Below are positions 1 to 8,060 of a DNA stretch of 64,000 nt, one piece after another. The DNA is taken from positions 1 through 64,000 of the forward strand of contig CALCHN010000048.1 in the NCBI GenBank assembly GCA_937901255.1, read 5' to 3'. The notes below the pieces were generated by a model, which searched no databases, was not told the origin of the DNA, and worked only from the letters and a program-made list of their open reading frames with translations. The DNA comes from an uncultured Flavobacteriales bacterium. Lineage in GTDB: Bacteria; Bacteroidota; Bacteroidia; Flavobacteriales_E; Vicingaceae. A program made the translations under genes and the position numbers. Position 1 is the first letter of the stretch. Each line of letters opens with the position of its first letter.

Positions 1-216
1 AAGAAAAATAGTAACAACAAAGATTGGCAATTGTGGCAGCAACATAATCAACCTATTGAATTATGGGATAATTATATGATAGATAACAAATTAAATTATC
101 TCCACAATAACCCTGTTGAAGCCGAAATTGTAGATAGTGCAGAAAACTATTGTTGGAGTAGTGTTATCGATTATTGTGATGGCAAAGGTAAAATTAACAT
201 TGAACTATTAATTTAA
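1..216 (+). CDS. REP-associated (Y1) transposase, C-terminal fragment
   Basis: The reading frame is open from the first base, so the gene starts outside the window and only its last 71 codons are visible. The piece contains KLNYLHNNPVEAEIV followed by a Cys-Trp-Ser-Ser block, the typical end of IS200-like single-strand transposases of the RAYT type, where the family usually has YIHxNPVKAGLV and YxxSS. In this family a catalytic Tyr and a His-x-His pair (not visible here) nick single-stranded DNA at hairpin repeats. A hairpin repeat (223-280) begins seven bases after the stop, and related copies follow at 771-880 and 1827-1998, which fits a transposase sitting beside its own repeats. Whether the gene is intact cannot be told. 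Confidence 0.8.
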   Translation, partial: KKNSNNKDWQLWQQHNQPIELWDNYMIDNKLNYLHNNPVEAEIVDSAENYCWSSVIDYCDGKGKINIELLI

Positions 217-222
217 CTATTT

Positions 223-280
223 ATTCCAAGCAAATGCTTGAAACAGAGGATTGGTTATACTTAGAGGAGATAGGGGTTAG
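223..280. repeat. Hairpin repeat, copy 1 (core only)
   Basis: Core of a repeat that recurs at 825-880, 1881-1932, 1933-1973 (5' truncated) and 1975-1998 (3' truncated). It opens with the dyad CAAGCA-AA-TGCTTG (227-240) and ends in a purine-rich GAGGAGATAGGGG. It overlaps the last codons of the minus-strand gene 277-750. It lacks the roughly 50-bp left extension found in the copies at 771 and 1827. Confidence 0.85.
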
Positions 281-750
281 TTGTTTTTTTCGTACAGGGT
301 CAAATAAAGCAAATAAAAACTACTGTCATATTTATCTTTTAATTCTTTAAAATCAAAAAGATAAACTCTATCCTTTTTATATAAAAAAGTGTCATTTGTA
401 AATTGGTAAGTAGAATCTATTTTTATATAATATGAATCTTTTGTCTTTAGTTTTCGTTTTTCTTTTCTACTATAAAAATGTTTACTTTCTGTTATATGAG
501 GTTGATAAGAATTGAGAATCAAAAGAGTATCTATCAAGTCCCAAGAACCTGAATCAAGCAATGTTCCATCATTATGAAACCATTGTGAATATAAATATGA
601 AGAGTCTTTTCTTAGGATTAATTTTTCCTGTGAATACATTGATCTTCCACCGTTAAATTCTTTGTAGATATCGTTATCATTGTTAATAGACCAAGAAGTA
701 AACCCAATGAAGAGAAATAGAACAACTGATATTTTACTCTGATTTATCAT
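277..750 (-). CDS. Small secreted hypothetical protein
   Basis: A 157-residue protein that I do not recognise. Residues 1-20 form a signal-peptide-like start (MINQSK, then a hydrophobic stretch ending near FTSWS). The rest is rich in Lys, Asp, Tyr and Ser, with short beta-prone segments such as LDSGSWDLIDTLLIL; this resembles small lipocalin-like secreted proteins of Bacteroidetes, but that is only an impression. The gene lies between repeat copies 1 and 2: the stop lies inside copy 1 and the upstream region contains copy 2 with its left extension. It shares this arrangement and orientation with dinD next door, which suggests both are units of the same accessory patch. Confidence 0.6.
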   Translation of the reverse strand: MINQSKISVVLFLFIGFTSWSINNDNDIYKEFNGGRSMYSQEKLILRKDSSYLYSQWFHNDGTLLDSGSWDLIDTLLILNSYQPHITESKHFYSRKEKRKLKTKDSYYIKIDSTYQFTNDTFLYKKDRVYLFDFKELKDKYDSSFYLLYLTLYEKNN

Positions 751-770
751 ACCATATTCACACTATATAT

Positions 771-880
771 TTACCCCAAATGTAACAATACCTATTCAAA
801 TGGTAATATTTTTTTTACAGCGTGTTCCAAGCAAATGTTTGAAACAGAGATTTGGTTATACCGAGAGGAGAAAGGGGTAG
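771..880. repeat. Hairpin repeat, copy 2 (full length)
   Basis: About 110 bp made of a left extension (TTACCCCAAATGTAAC onward) plus the hairpin core 825-880. The dyad reads CAAGCA-AA-TGTTTG, so the base change relative to copy 1 keeps a G-U pair. The 7-mers ATGTAAC (780-786) and GTTATAC (855-861) are imperfect inverted repeats of each other bounding 82 bp. The copy separates the start of the gene at 750 from the end of dinD at 887. Confidence 0.85.
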
Positions 881-886
881 TGTTTT

Positions 887-1726
887 TTATTTCAATTTGT
901 CAGGATTTTTTCCAAGTTTCTTCGGTTCGGAACTTACTCTTCTTTCTAGTTTTTTAATATCTTCTTCAGCTGGAAGTTCTTCTGGTTTTATACCTCTTTT
1001 CAATAATATGTCTCTTACTCCACGATTATTCGTTATATGTTCTGTAGAAATTTGTCTTTCTGTTTTAAGACCTTTTTCTTTGGTGTTAAAAACTGTAATT
1101 TCAGTAGCAAAATCTTTTGCTTTTATTGTAATTGTTGGTAGAAAATCAGCTAAAGCTCTACCTTTAGGTACACCCAACTTATTTTTCATTTGTTGAGTTG
1201 TTTTTCCAAATAAGGCTTGATCTCCTTTACTTCTAATTATTCCAAAGTTTCTGTCATTACCTGTTTGTTCGTAGATAAGCTCAGATAATTCTTTTTCAGA
1301 AAGTGTCAACTTTTGTCTAGCTTGAAGTCTTTCCCAATCTTTAATTCTTTTTTCGATTACTTCAAATTTCCTAGTTTGGATAGCAAAATAATTTTGAGCA
1401 AATGCTATTTGTTCTTTTCTAGGATCGCCATTTTGAGCAATTAAATAACAAGCGTACCTTGTAAGCATTATATCCTCAATCTCTCGTTCGCTTCCTGAAC
1501 CAAGTTTTACCATTTTGTTGACGTCAACAAAATGGTCTAAAATATTATTTCCAGTAGTTTCGCAAGATGTTTTTGCTTTAACTATTACTTTCTGAAAATT
1601 TCTCCATTCTGAATAACCTAAAAGATGTTGTATATCTCTCGCAAACCAAAATTCAATACCGTTTTCGGTGGTTTGAGAATGGTCTTCAAAATTATTTGAT
1701 AGTGATTTTATTATTTCTGATTTCAT
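887..1726 (-). CDS. dinD: DNA damage-inducible protein D (DinD)
   Basis: A 279-residue protein closely resembling DinD of E. coli (274 residues). Shared features are the N-terminal Bro-N-like segment WFARDIQHLLGYSEWRNF, the block MVKLGSGSEREIEDIMLTRY, and NGDPRKEQ followed by YFAIQTRK. In E. coli DinD is SOS-induced and inhibits RecA strand exchange after filaments form; the role here is inferred by similarity. The frame stays open to an upstream ATG at 1819, but homology begins just after the ATG at 1726, preceded by a -7-like TATTTTTA, so 1726 is preferred. DinD genes are typically patchily distributed, and this one is flanked by mobile repeats, consistent with horizontal acquisition. Confidence 0.88.
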   Translation of the reverse strand: MKSEIIKSLSNNFEDHSQTTENGIEFWFARDIQHLLGYSEWRNFQKVIVKAKTSCETTGNNILDHFVDVNKMVKLGSGSEREIEDIMLTRYACYLIAQNGDPRKEQIAFAQNYFAIQTRKFEVIEKRIKDWERLQARQKLTLSEKELSELIYEQTGNDRNFGIIRSKGDQALFGKTTQQMKNKLGVPKGRALADFLPTITIKAKDFATEITVFNTKEKGLKTERQISTEHITNNRGVRDILLKRGIKPEELPAEEDIKKLERRVSSEPKKLGKNPDKLK

Positions 1727-1826
1727 ACAGTAAAAATACGAATTTTCATATAATTTTATTGTTCGTTGGTCATTACACACAACATGTAAATAAAGAACAC
1801 TAATATTCTTTATCCACACTAAATTC

Positions 1827-1998
1827 TTACCCCCAAAAGTAACAATATCTATTTAAATGGTAATGTTTTTAAACATAGTATTCCAAGCAAATGCTTGAAA
1901 CAGAGGATTAGTTATACTTAGAGGAGATGGGGCTTGAAATAGAGAATTGGTTATACTTGAAGGAGATAGGGGTGTTCCAAGTAAATGCTTGAAACAGA
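1827..1998. repeat. Hairpin repeat, copy 3 with two truncated tandem copies
   Basis: Left extension (1827-1880) and core (1881-1932) closely match copy 2. A 5'-truncated copy (1933-1973) and a 3'-truncated copy (1975-1998) follow directly. The last has the dyad CAAGTA-AA-TGCTTG, again a change that keeps a wobble pair. AAGTAAC (1837-1843) and GTTATAC (1911-1917) bound 81 bp, nearly the same span as in copy 2. The array stops ten bases before the cbb3 operon tail. Confidence 0.85.
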
Positions 1999-2008
1999 AA
2001 AAAAGCAA

Positions 2009-2710
2009 CTAACAATCCTGTACAAAAGGGCGTTCTACATTAATTTTAGGGCTGATATAGGAAATGTTTAAATTCAAGCCTCTGAGGATAAACAGCACCC
2101 CTATAATGATAATTAAAATTGGGAAAAATTTTCTGATTTTATTTCTGATAGCAACACTTACCACACTTGCCAACTGCGTAGCTAAAAACATTAATGGAAG
2201 TGTTCCTAAACCAAAAGCAGCCATAAACCAAATACTTTTATAAACATCGCCTAAAGCAATGGCTGAACCTATGGCGGTATAAACTAATCCGCAAGGTAAA
2301 AAACCGTTTAAAAAGCCTATAAACCACAAGTTGTGAAGTGATGAAGATTTTAATAAGGCTCCTAATTTTTGCTTCACAAAAGCTATTTGTTGATAGACAA
2401 AACTTGTTGGCGATAAGTTATTCAACCATTTAGAAGGCACTAACACTCCTAAGATTAAAATACTTCCTATTAAAATAGATAAAAATTGTTGTGAAGATGC
2501 GGTTTTAATTCCCTGACCAAAAAAACCAAATACAAAACCTAACAGACTGTAAGTTACTATTCTTCCAAAATTATAAGTCAAAGCCCCTACAATTCTGTAC
2601 CCTACACTGCTGTTTTTTAATGGCAATGCAAAAGCTATCGGTCCGCACATGCCAATACAGTGCAAACTACCCAAAAATCCTAAAACAAAACCTACGATTA
2701 AAATTTCCAT
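2009..2710 (-). CDS. SafE/TauE-like membrane protein of the cbb3 operon
   Basis: A 233-residue polytopic inner-membrane protein with about six hydrophobic segments. The N-terminal motif HCIGMCGPIAFALP is the hallmark of the short sulfite-exporter-like (CcoH2/DsbD-related) family that accompanies cbb3 oxidase genes; a second conserved motif is FLNGFLPCGLVYTA. Members of this family are thought to act in copper delivery or cytochrome maturation, and the paired motifs with Met, Cys and His fit metal handling. It is the last gene of the minus-strand oxidase operon, 12 bp after ccoH. The substrate is inferred, not shown. Confidence 0.85.
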   Translation of the reverse strand: MEILIVGFVLGFLGSLHCIGMCGPIAFALPLKNSSVGYRIVGALTYNFGRIVTYSLLGFVFGFFGQGIKTASSQQFLSILIGSILILGVLVPSKWLNNLSPTSFVYQQIAFVKQKLGALLKSSSLHNLWFIGFLNGFLPCGLVYTAIGSAIALGDVYKSIWFMAAFGLGTLPLMFLATQLASVVSVAIRNKIRKFFPILIIIIGVLFILRGLNLNISYISPKINVERPFVQDC

Positions 2711-2722
2711 TAACGGAGTTTT

Positions 2723-3160
2723 TTACAATTCCACTGTAAGCTCACTGTAATAAGCATTTCCAGCATTTTGCCATTCAATTCTGAGCTTGTACATGCCTGT
2801 TGAAAATAGCTCTAAAGGATAAACTAATGTCTTACTTTCTGATGTAAAATCTACTGATTGATCTAACGTTGCATCTGAAGGTTTAAAGAAATTAATATTG
2901 CCTTTTACCTCCCCTTCTACTTCGCTTGGGAAAATCAATTGCAATTTATCACCTTCAATTTTATAGCTAATTTGTTCCTTAAAGTGACTTAACACCAACG
3001 CTTCTTTATCTTTTAAGTCCTGAAAAGCCAACTCTTTTTCGTAATAATCTTCTGTAACTAAATCTACATTTTGTTGACTTGCTTTAAAAACCATAGCACT
3101 CATAGATACTACAAATAGTACTATAAAAATTGTTATGCCTGTTCCCCAATTGAATTTCAT
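2723..3160 (-). CDS. ccoH: FixH/CcoH family oxidase assembly protein
   Basis: A 145-residue protein with one N-terminal membrane span (residues 5-26, beginning FNWGTGITIFIVLFV) and a periplasmic beta-rich domain. The start FNWGTGI and the segment VDLVTEDYYEKELAFQ are characteristic of FixH/CcoH, which helps assemble cbb3-type cytochrome oxidase and stays associated with it. The start codon overlaps the ccoG stop by one base (TAATG), implying translational coupling. The position after ccoG matches the usual order ccoNOQP-ccoGH. Confidence 0.9.
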   Translation of the reverse strand: MKFNWGTGITIFIVLFVVSMSAMVFKASQQNVDLVTEDYYEKELAFQDLKDKEALVLSHFKEQISYKIEGDKLQLIFPSEVEGEVKGNINFFKPSDATLDQSVDFTSESKTLVYPLELFSTGMYKLRIEWQNAGNAYYSELTVEL

Positions 3161-4581
3161 TATTTACTTGTATTAGTAGGTCCTAAAAAAGTAGTTTCAT
3201 TTTCATGGATAAGCTCGCCATTGTTGTAAATACCTATTTTAATAGGGGTAGATTTTTCTTTCAAGTTCTCTTTTGAAATATTTACAAAAAAGGCTTGTTG
3301 GTTGCTTTTTCCTTTTTCAAGTCTTAATGTGTCCATTCCAACCATTTTAACCTCGCCATCCATGTTTTCAAGTTCAAAGGTAAGTTTTAAATCTTTATTG
3401 GATTTATTTACCACTTTAACATTGTACAAGTTACTGATAAAACCATTTTCTTGTTCTTGGTACAACATTCCAGGAGTTCTTAAAATACTCGCTTCCATGC
3501 TTCCTCTTAGTGTGAATAGATAAATTACAAATCCAATAAGAATAATTAATACTGCTGTATATGCCTTAGCTCTTGTAGTAAAAAATTGTCTTTTATTTTC
3601 TGCTATCGCATTTTCGGAATCAATTCTAATTAAGCCTTTTTCCAGCCCAACATTTTCCATCATGTAATCGCAAGCATCTATACAAGCTGTACAATTAATA
3701 CATTCTAACTGCGTACCGTTTCTAATGTCTATACCTGTCGGACAAACATCTACACATTGATGACAATCTATACAATCTCCTTTGTTTTCTGATGCTCTGT
3801 CTTCGTTTTTCTTGAATTTAGCTCTTTTTTCTCCACGAATATAATCGTATGCAACTACCAAAGAGTTTCTATCTAGCATTACACCTTGTAATCTTCCATA
3901 AGGACAAACTATTAAACAAACCTGCTCTCTAAACCATGCAAACACAAAGAAGAATACCCAGCTAAAAATTAATATGGAAATAAAGCCTACAAGGTGTTCT
4001 TGAATAGGAGATGTTTGTATTCTTACTAACTCATCTGCACCAATAATATACGCCAAAAACGTATGGGCTATAATTACTGAGATGAGATAAAACAAGCCAT
4101 ATTTAAAAACTCTTTTAACTATTTTTTGAGCATTCCAAGCTTGTTTTTTTAACTGAATTTGTTGTTTGTAATCGCCATCTATCCAATATTCAATTTTTCT
4201 GAAAACCATTTCCATAAAAATGGTTTGCGGACAAATCCAACCACAAAAAACTCTACCATAAACTGCGGTAAACAGCACGATAAAAATAACCATGGTTATC
4301 ATTATTAGTGCAAAGAGAAAGAAATCTTGTGGCCAAAAAACCTGACCAAACAACACAAATTTCCGCTCAATAATATTGAACATTAAAAGTGGTTCACCGC
4401 CAATTTTAATCCACGGATTAACAAAAAGAATAATTAACAGTAGGTAACTCAGGTAAGTTCTGTAGTTGGTAAACTTACCTTTAGGTTTTTTTGGATATAA
4501 CCATTTTCTTTTCCCCTCATCATCAACTGTTGAAATTCTGTTTCTGAATGAAGCATTATCGTTTGATGCATTTGCTTCCAT
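3160..4581 (-). CDS. ccoG: Cytochrome c oxidase accessory protein CcoG (RdxA/FixG)
   Basis: A 473-residue polytopic membrane iron-sulfur protein. It has the N-terminal motifs CGWICPQTIFME and CLIVCPYGRLQ, and a soluble ferredoxin segment with two clusters (CIDCHQCVDVCP and CINCTACIDAC). The C-terminal part after the last membrane span is an Ig-like FixG domain. CcoG is a cupric reductase that supplies Cu(I) for the CuB site of cbb3 oxidase. It lies 20 bp downstream of ccoP and overlaps ccoH by one base, so it belongs to the same operon. All signature cysteines are present and the length is normal. Confidence 0.95.
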   Translation of the reverse strand: MEANASNDNASFRNRISTVDDEGKRKWLYPKKPKGKFTNYRTYLSYLLLIILFVNPWIKIGGEPLLMFNIIERKFVLFGQVFWPQDFFLFALIMITMVIFIVLFTAVYGRVFCGWICPQTIFMEMVFRKIEYWIDGDYKQQIQLKKQAWNAQKIVKRVFKYGLFYLISVIIAHTFLAYIIGADELVRIQTSPIQEHLVGFISILIFSWVFFFVFAWFREQVCLIVCPYGRLQGVMLDRNSLVVAYDYIRGEKRAKFKKNEDRASENKGDCIDCHQCVDVCPTGIDIRNGTQLECINCTACIDACDYMMENVGLEKGLIRIDSENAIAENKRQFFTTRAKAYTAVLIILIGFVIYLFTLRGSMEASILRTPGMLYQEQENGFISNLYNVKVVNKSNKDLKLTFELENMDGEVKMVGMDTLRLEKGKSNQQAFFVNISKENLKEKSTPIKIGIYNNGELIHENETTFLGPTNTSK

Positions 4582-4601
4582 TTTTCTTCTATTTATTGGT
4601 G

Positions 4602-5195
4602 TTAATTTACTTTTTCGCCCTGAGGTTCTTTTCCTCCTTCTACATTTTTACCTGTAAATTCATTTAGAATATAACTAGAAACATTTTGCATTTGCTCAGG
4701 GTTTAATTGTGCTTCCCAAGGAATCATACCTTTTTCTGGAACACCATATTTAACCACTTTAAAAACTTCATTTATACTATTTCCGTGTATCCAATAATCA
4801 TCGGTAAAATTTGGTCCTACTCCTCCACCACCGTTTAAGGCATGACAAGCAACACAGTTTTTTTCATAAATGGCTTTACCATCTGCTAAATTATCTGCAT
4901 CGGTAACTAAAACAACGGTATTTTCATCTACAGCAGCTCCATGTTCTTTTTGGTAAGCTTCAATTTTTTCTGCAGCTACAGCATATTCTGCTTTAAGCTC
5001 ATCTTGTTGATTAAATTTTCCCATTCCAAAAAACATAATAACGTATATTATTGAGAAAATTATTGTTCCATAGAACATGTACAACCACCATGGCGGAAGT
5101 GCATTATCTAATTCAACAATTCCATCGTATTCATGATCGGTAGGGTTAGTATCTAAACCTTCTATTAATTGCGATTTTTCGATTTTATTTTCCAT
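4602..5195 (-). CDS. ccoP: cbb3 oxidase subunit CcoP, single-heme form
   Basis: A 197-residue cytochrome c subunit. The N-terminal CcoP domain contains ELDNALPPWWLYMFYGTIIF, with the membrane span at about residues 36-58. One class-I cytochrome c domain follows, with the heme motif CVACH at 114-118 and axial Met in the segment around PEKGMIPW. Classical proteobacterial CcoP has two heme c sites and about 300 residues; this protein has only one. It passes electrons to the CcoO/CcoN core. The 184-bp gap between this gene and ccoQ is filled with hairpins (5241-5380), unusual inside an operon. Confidence 0.93.
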   Translation of the reverse strand: MENKIEKSQLIEGLDTNPTDHEYDGIVELDNALPPWWLYMFYGTIIFSIIYVIMFFGMGKFNQQDELKAEYAVAAEKIEAYQKEHGAAVDENTVVLVTDADNLADGKAIYEKNCVACHALNGGGGVGPNFTDDYWIHGNSINEVFKVVKYGVPEKGMIPWEAQLNPEQMQNVSSYILNEFTGKNVEGGKEPQGEKVN

Positions 5196-5240
5196 GATTC
5201 CTTAGTTATAAAAAGTTATAAGATTCATTTTTATTTGTTC

Positions 5241-5380
5241 GTTGAGCTTACACTCAACTCTTTTAAATTACGCTCCTTCGGAGCTTTTGTTATTTCTTAC
5301 TCTGTTTTCTGACTCACCCCCAAGTTATCTTGCGATAACTTCTCCCCCTCTCTTTAAAGAGAGGGAGCAAGGGGGAGAGT
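5241..5380. repeat. Cluster of four hairpins between ccoQ and ccoP
   Basis: Four perfect inverted repeats lie in a row: GTTGAG/CTCAAC (5241-5258), GCTCC/GGAGC (5272-5284, followed by TTTTG on the plus strand), AAGTTATC/GATAACTT (5322-5341) and CCCTCTCTTT/AAAGAGAGGG (5346-5365). CTCCCCC and GGGGGAG flank the last one, at 5342-5348 and 5371-5377. Similar GC-rich palindromes recur elsewhere in the window (10542-10582, 37806-37836, 41676-41688), so these are probably dispersed intergenic elements. On the operon transcript they could act as RNA-stability or attenuation structures. Confidence 0.8.
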
Positions 5381-5598
5381 TATTTAATCATGCTCCTATG
5401 TGAGAAACTTTTACTCATTGTCATTTCATCATCTTCTTCTAGCGGCAACTTTTCCATATAATCTACATATTGTTTTTTGGTAGTAATTACCCAAACCAAC
5501 AATCCGATAAAAAAGAGGAAAAAGATAACCAGTGAAATAATTGGAAAGATTTCTATCCCTCCAATTGTTTCCATATTATGTTTTATAAACTTTAGCAT
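5380..5598 (-). CDS. ccoQ: cbb3 oxidase small subunit CcoQ
   Basis: A 72-residue protein with one membrane span (about residues 15-40, IEIFPIISLVIFFLFFIGLL) and a charged cytoplasmic tail with an acidic patch (LEEDDE). Size, topology and position directly after the fused ccoNO gene (25 bp) identify it as CcoQ, a small subunit that stabilises the cbb3 complex. Sequence conservation in this family is low, so the call rests mainly on context and topology. Confidence 0.82.
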   Translation of the reverse strand: MLKFIKHNMETIGGIEIFPIISLVIFFLFFIGLLVWVITTKKQYVDYMEKLPLEEDDEMTMSKSFSHRSMIK

Positions 5599-5623
5599 AG
5601 TTCTGTCTTTTTTCTTTAAAAAA

Positions 5624-7750
5624 TTATTTTTCTACGTCAGTTCCTAACCTTTGTAAGTAAGCTATAAGAGCAATAATTTCTTTGTTCGCATCTGCTTTTT
5701 CAATTCCTTCAGTTTTTAGTTGCTCTGCTATTTCATTGGCTTGTTTTTTCAAGTCATCAATAGCTTGTTGGTCATAACCTTCTGCATAAGGAACACCTAG
5801 CGTTTGCATTGCTCTAATTTTTGCAGGCGTACTTTCTATGTCTATGTCTTTCTCTAACAACCAAGGGTAAGCAGGCATAATAGATTTAGGCGACATACTG
5901 GTTGGGTCTTCCATGTGGTTATAATGCCAAGAGTGAGATTTTCTTAACTTTTTAGAACCTTCTCTTGCTAAATCTGGCCCTGTTCTTTTCGAACCCCACT
6001 GGAAAGGATGGTCATAAACAAACTCACCAGATTTTGAGTAATCGCCATATCTTTCTACCTCATGTCTAAATGGTCTAATCATTTGTGAGTGACAATTATA
6101 ACAACCTTCTTTCACATAAATATCTCTACCTTGTAATTCTAGAGGTGTGTATGGTTTTACTGCCTCAATGGTTGGTACATTAGATTTTACTAAGAAGGTA
6201 GGTACCATTTCTACCGCTCCACCAATTAATATTACAATTAGTGAGAATATTAATAATTTAACTGGTTTTCTTTCAATAACTCTGTGCCAGTGCTCTCCGT
6301 TGTGAGGAGTATAAACAGGTTCTAAAGCTGGTGCTTCGGCAGCTTCATTATCTACAAACTGACCTTGTTTTACTGTTTTAATGATGTTGTAAACCATTAA
6401 TAATGCTCCCACCAAATACAATGTTCCACCAATACTTCTTGTCATGTACATTGGAACAATTTCAGTAACTGTTTCTAAGAAGTTAGGGTATTTTAAATAT
6501 CCATCAGCAGTAAATTCTTGCCACATTAAATATTGGGTAAATCCTGCAAAGTATAATGGTACAGCATAAACTAATATCCCTATAGTACCTATCCAGAAGT
6601 GAACTCCTGCTAATTTTTCGGAATATAATTTAGTATTAAACATTCTAGGGATAAGCCAATACAGCATCCCAAAAGTTAAGAATCCATTCCAACCTAAAGC
6701 TCCAATATGTACGTGTCCAACCGTCCAATCTGTATAATGGCTAATTGCATTTACACTTTTTAATGATAACATTGGCCCTTCAAAAGTTGCCATACCATAA
6801 GCGGTAATAGCTACTACAAAGAATTTTAACACGGCACTATCTCTAACTTTATCCCAAGCACCACGAAGTGTTAACAATCCATTAATCATACCTCCCCAAG
6901 ATGGAGCGATAAGCATTACTGAGAATACCACGCCTAAGGTTTGAGCCCATTCTGGTAAAGATGTATATAACAAATGGTGAGGTCCAGCCCAAATGTATAA
7001 GAAGATTAACGCCCAAAAGTGGATAATAGATAGTTTATAAGAATAAACTGGTCGTTGTGCTGCTTTTGGCACAAAATAATACATTAATCCTAAATAAGGT
7101 GTTGTTAAAAAGAAAGCAACAGCATTATGTCCGTACCACCACTGTACTAAGGCATCTTGAACACCTGCATACCATGAGTAACTTTTCATAAAGCTTACTG
7201 GCAATTCAAATGAATTTACAAGGTGCAAAACTGCCACAGTTACAAAAGTGGCTATGTAAAACCAAATGGCAACATACAAGTGTCTTTCTCTTCTTTTTAA
7301 GATGGTAGCAAACATGTTCCAACCAAAAACTACCCAAATTATAGTAATAGCTATATCAATTGGCCACTCTAATTCAGCATATTCCTTTCCGGTTGTAAAC
7401 CCTGCTAATAAGGTAATTGCTGCGGAGACAATAATTAACTGCCATCCCCAAAAATTAATTAAACTTAATTTATCACTCCACATTCTGGTTTTTAGCAACC
7501 TTTGTAAAGAGTAATAAACTCCTGTAAAAATTCCATTACCCACAAATGCAAAAATTACTGCATTGGTATGCAAAGGTCTGGTTCTACCAAAAGTGGTAAA
7601 CTCATAATTAAAATTTAATGCCGGAAGGTACATTTGAAGTGCTACAAGCAATCCAACCAACATTCCTACAACGCCCCAAAAAATGGTTGCGTATGCAAAT
7701 AGTTTTACGATCTTGTTGTCATAAAAAAACTTTTCTGTTTGCTGTGTCAT
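5624..7750 (-). CDS. ccoNO: cbb3 oxidase, fused CcoN-CcoO catalytic subunit
   Basis: A 708-residue fusion. Residues 1-460 are CcoN: His61 (heme b ligand), the CuB-site motif WWYGHNAVAF (His208), paired His258-His259, and HVHIG (His346, His348) for the hemes. Residues 480-708 are CcoO: one membrane anchor (about 497-515), heme c motif CYNCHSQ at 550-556, and a likely axial Met in SIMPAYPW near 625. Together they reduce O2 to water with high affinity and pump protons. In many phyla ccoN and ccoO are separate; the fusion is common in Bacteroidetes. It lies 12 bp downstream of ccoS in the same operon. Confidence 0.96.
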   Translation of the reverse strand: MTQQTEKFFYDNKIVKLFAYATIFWGVVGMLVGLLVALQMYLPALNFNYEFTTFGRTRPLHTNAVIFAFVGNGIFTGVYYSLQRLLKTRMWSDKLSLINFWGWQLIIVSAAITLLAGFTTGKEYAELEWPIDIAITIIWVVFGWNMFATILKRRERHLYVAIWFYIATFVTVAVLHLVNSFELPVSFMKSYSWYAGVQDALVQWWYGHNAVAFFLTTPYLGLMYYFVPKAAQRPVYSYKLSIIHFWALIFLYIWAGPHHLLYTSLPEWAQTLGVVFSVMLIAPSWGGMINGLLTLRGAWDKVRDSAVLKFFVVAITAYGMATFEGPMLSLKSVNAISHYTDWTVGHVHIGALGWNGFLTFGMLYWLIPRMFNTKLYSEKLAGVHFWIGTIGILVYAVPLYFAGFTQYLMWQEFTADGYLKYPNFLETVTEIVPMYMTRSIGGTLYLVGALLMVYNIIKTVKQGQFVDNEAAEAPALEPVYTPHNGEHWHRVIERKPVKLLIFSLIVILIGGAVEMVPTFLVKSNVPTIEAVKPYTPLELQGRDIYVKEGCYNCHSQMIRPFRHEVERYGDYSKSGEFVYDHPFQWGSKRTGPDLAREGSKKLRKSHSWHYNHMEDPTSMSPKSIMPAYPWLLEKDIDIESTPAKIRAMQTLGVPYAEGYDQQAIDDLKKQANEIAEQLKTEGIEKADANKEIIALIAYLQRLGTDVEK

Positions 7751-7762
7751 AATTTATTAAGT

Positions 7763-7930
7763 TTATTTTGATTGATGTTTTGTTTCTTTTTTCTCGTCAT
7801 CAAAGAGGATTCTCATTGATGGGGTATAATCATCTTCGTATTGCCCATCTTTTACAGACCACACAAAAGCCACTAGAAAACTAATAGCTACCGCTAAACT
7901 AACAATGATTAATATAAATAGTACGCTCAT
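7763..7930 (-). CDS. ccoS: cbb3 oxidase maturation protein CcoS
   Basis: A 55-residue protein starting MSVLFILIIVSLAVAI, with a single N-terminal membrane span and then VWSVKDGQYEDDYTPSMRIL. The Gly-Gln-Tyr-(Asp/Glu)-Asp block just after the span is the CcoS signature. CcoS is needed for incorporation of redox cofactors into CcoN. It is the first gene of the oxidase operon; a -7 box and an FNR-like dyad lie just upstream (7940-7982). Confidence 0.9.
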   Translation of the reverse strand: MSVLFILIIVSLAVAISFLVAFVWSVKDGQYEDDYTPSMRILFDDEKKETKHQSK

Positions 7931-7939
7931 AATTTTCGG

Positions 7940-7982
7940 TAAAAGTAGTGTAGGTAAGTATTAAAAAACATGACTTTTGTCA
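7940..7982 (-). promoter_or_regulatory. Promoter of the cbb3 operon with FNR/CRP-like dyad
   Basis: Read on the minus strand, a TGAC-AAAA-GTCA dyad (7971-7982) is followed 33 bp centre-to-centre by TACTTTTA (7940-7947), a seven-of-eight match to the Bacteroidetes -7 box. This puts the dyad near -40.5, the class II activator position of FNR/CRP regulators. The same arrangement precedes ccoI. Confidence 0.6.
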
Positions 7983-8060
7983 AATTAATAATTGTCTTTT
8001 GGTAAAGGGTTAATTTTTATGGTTTTAAAAATAGTAATAAATTAATAAATAGTCAATTAA

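Noticed and set aside
852..1196. Plus-strand reading frame across dinD
   Set aside because: It is the complement of a gene with clear DinD homology and has no recognisable product.
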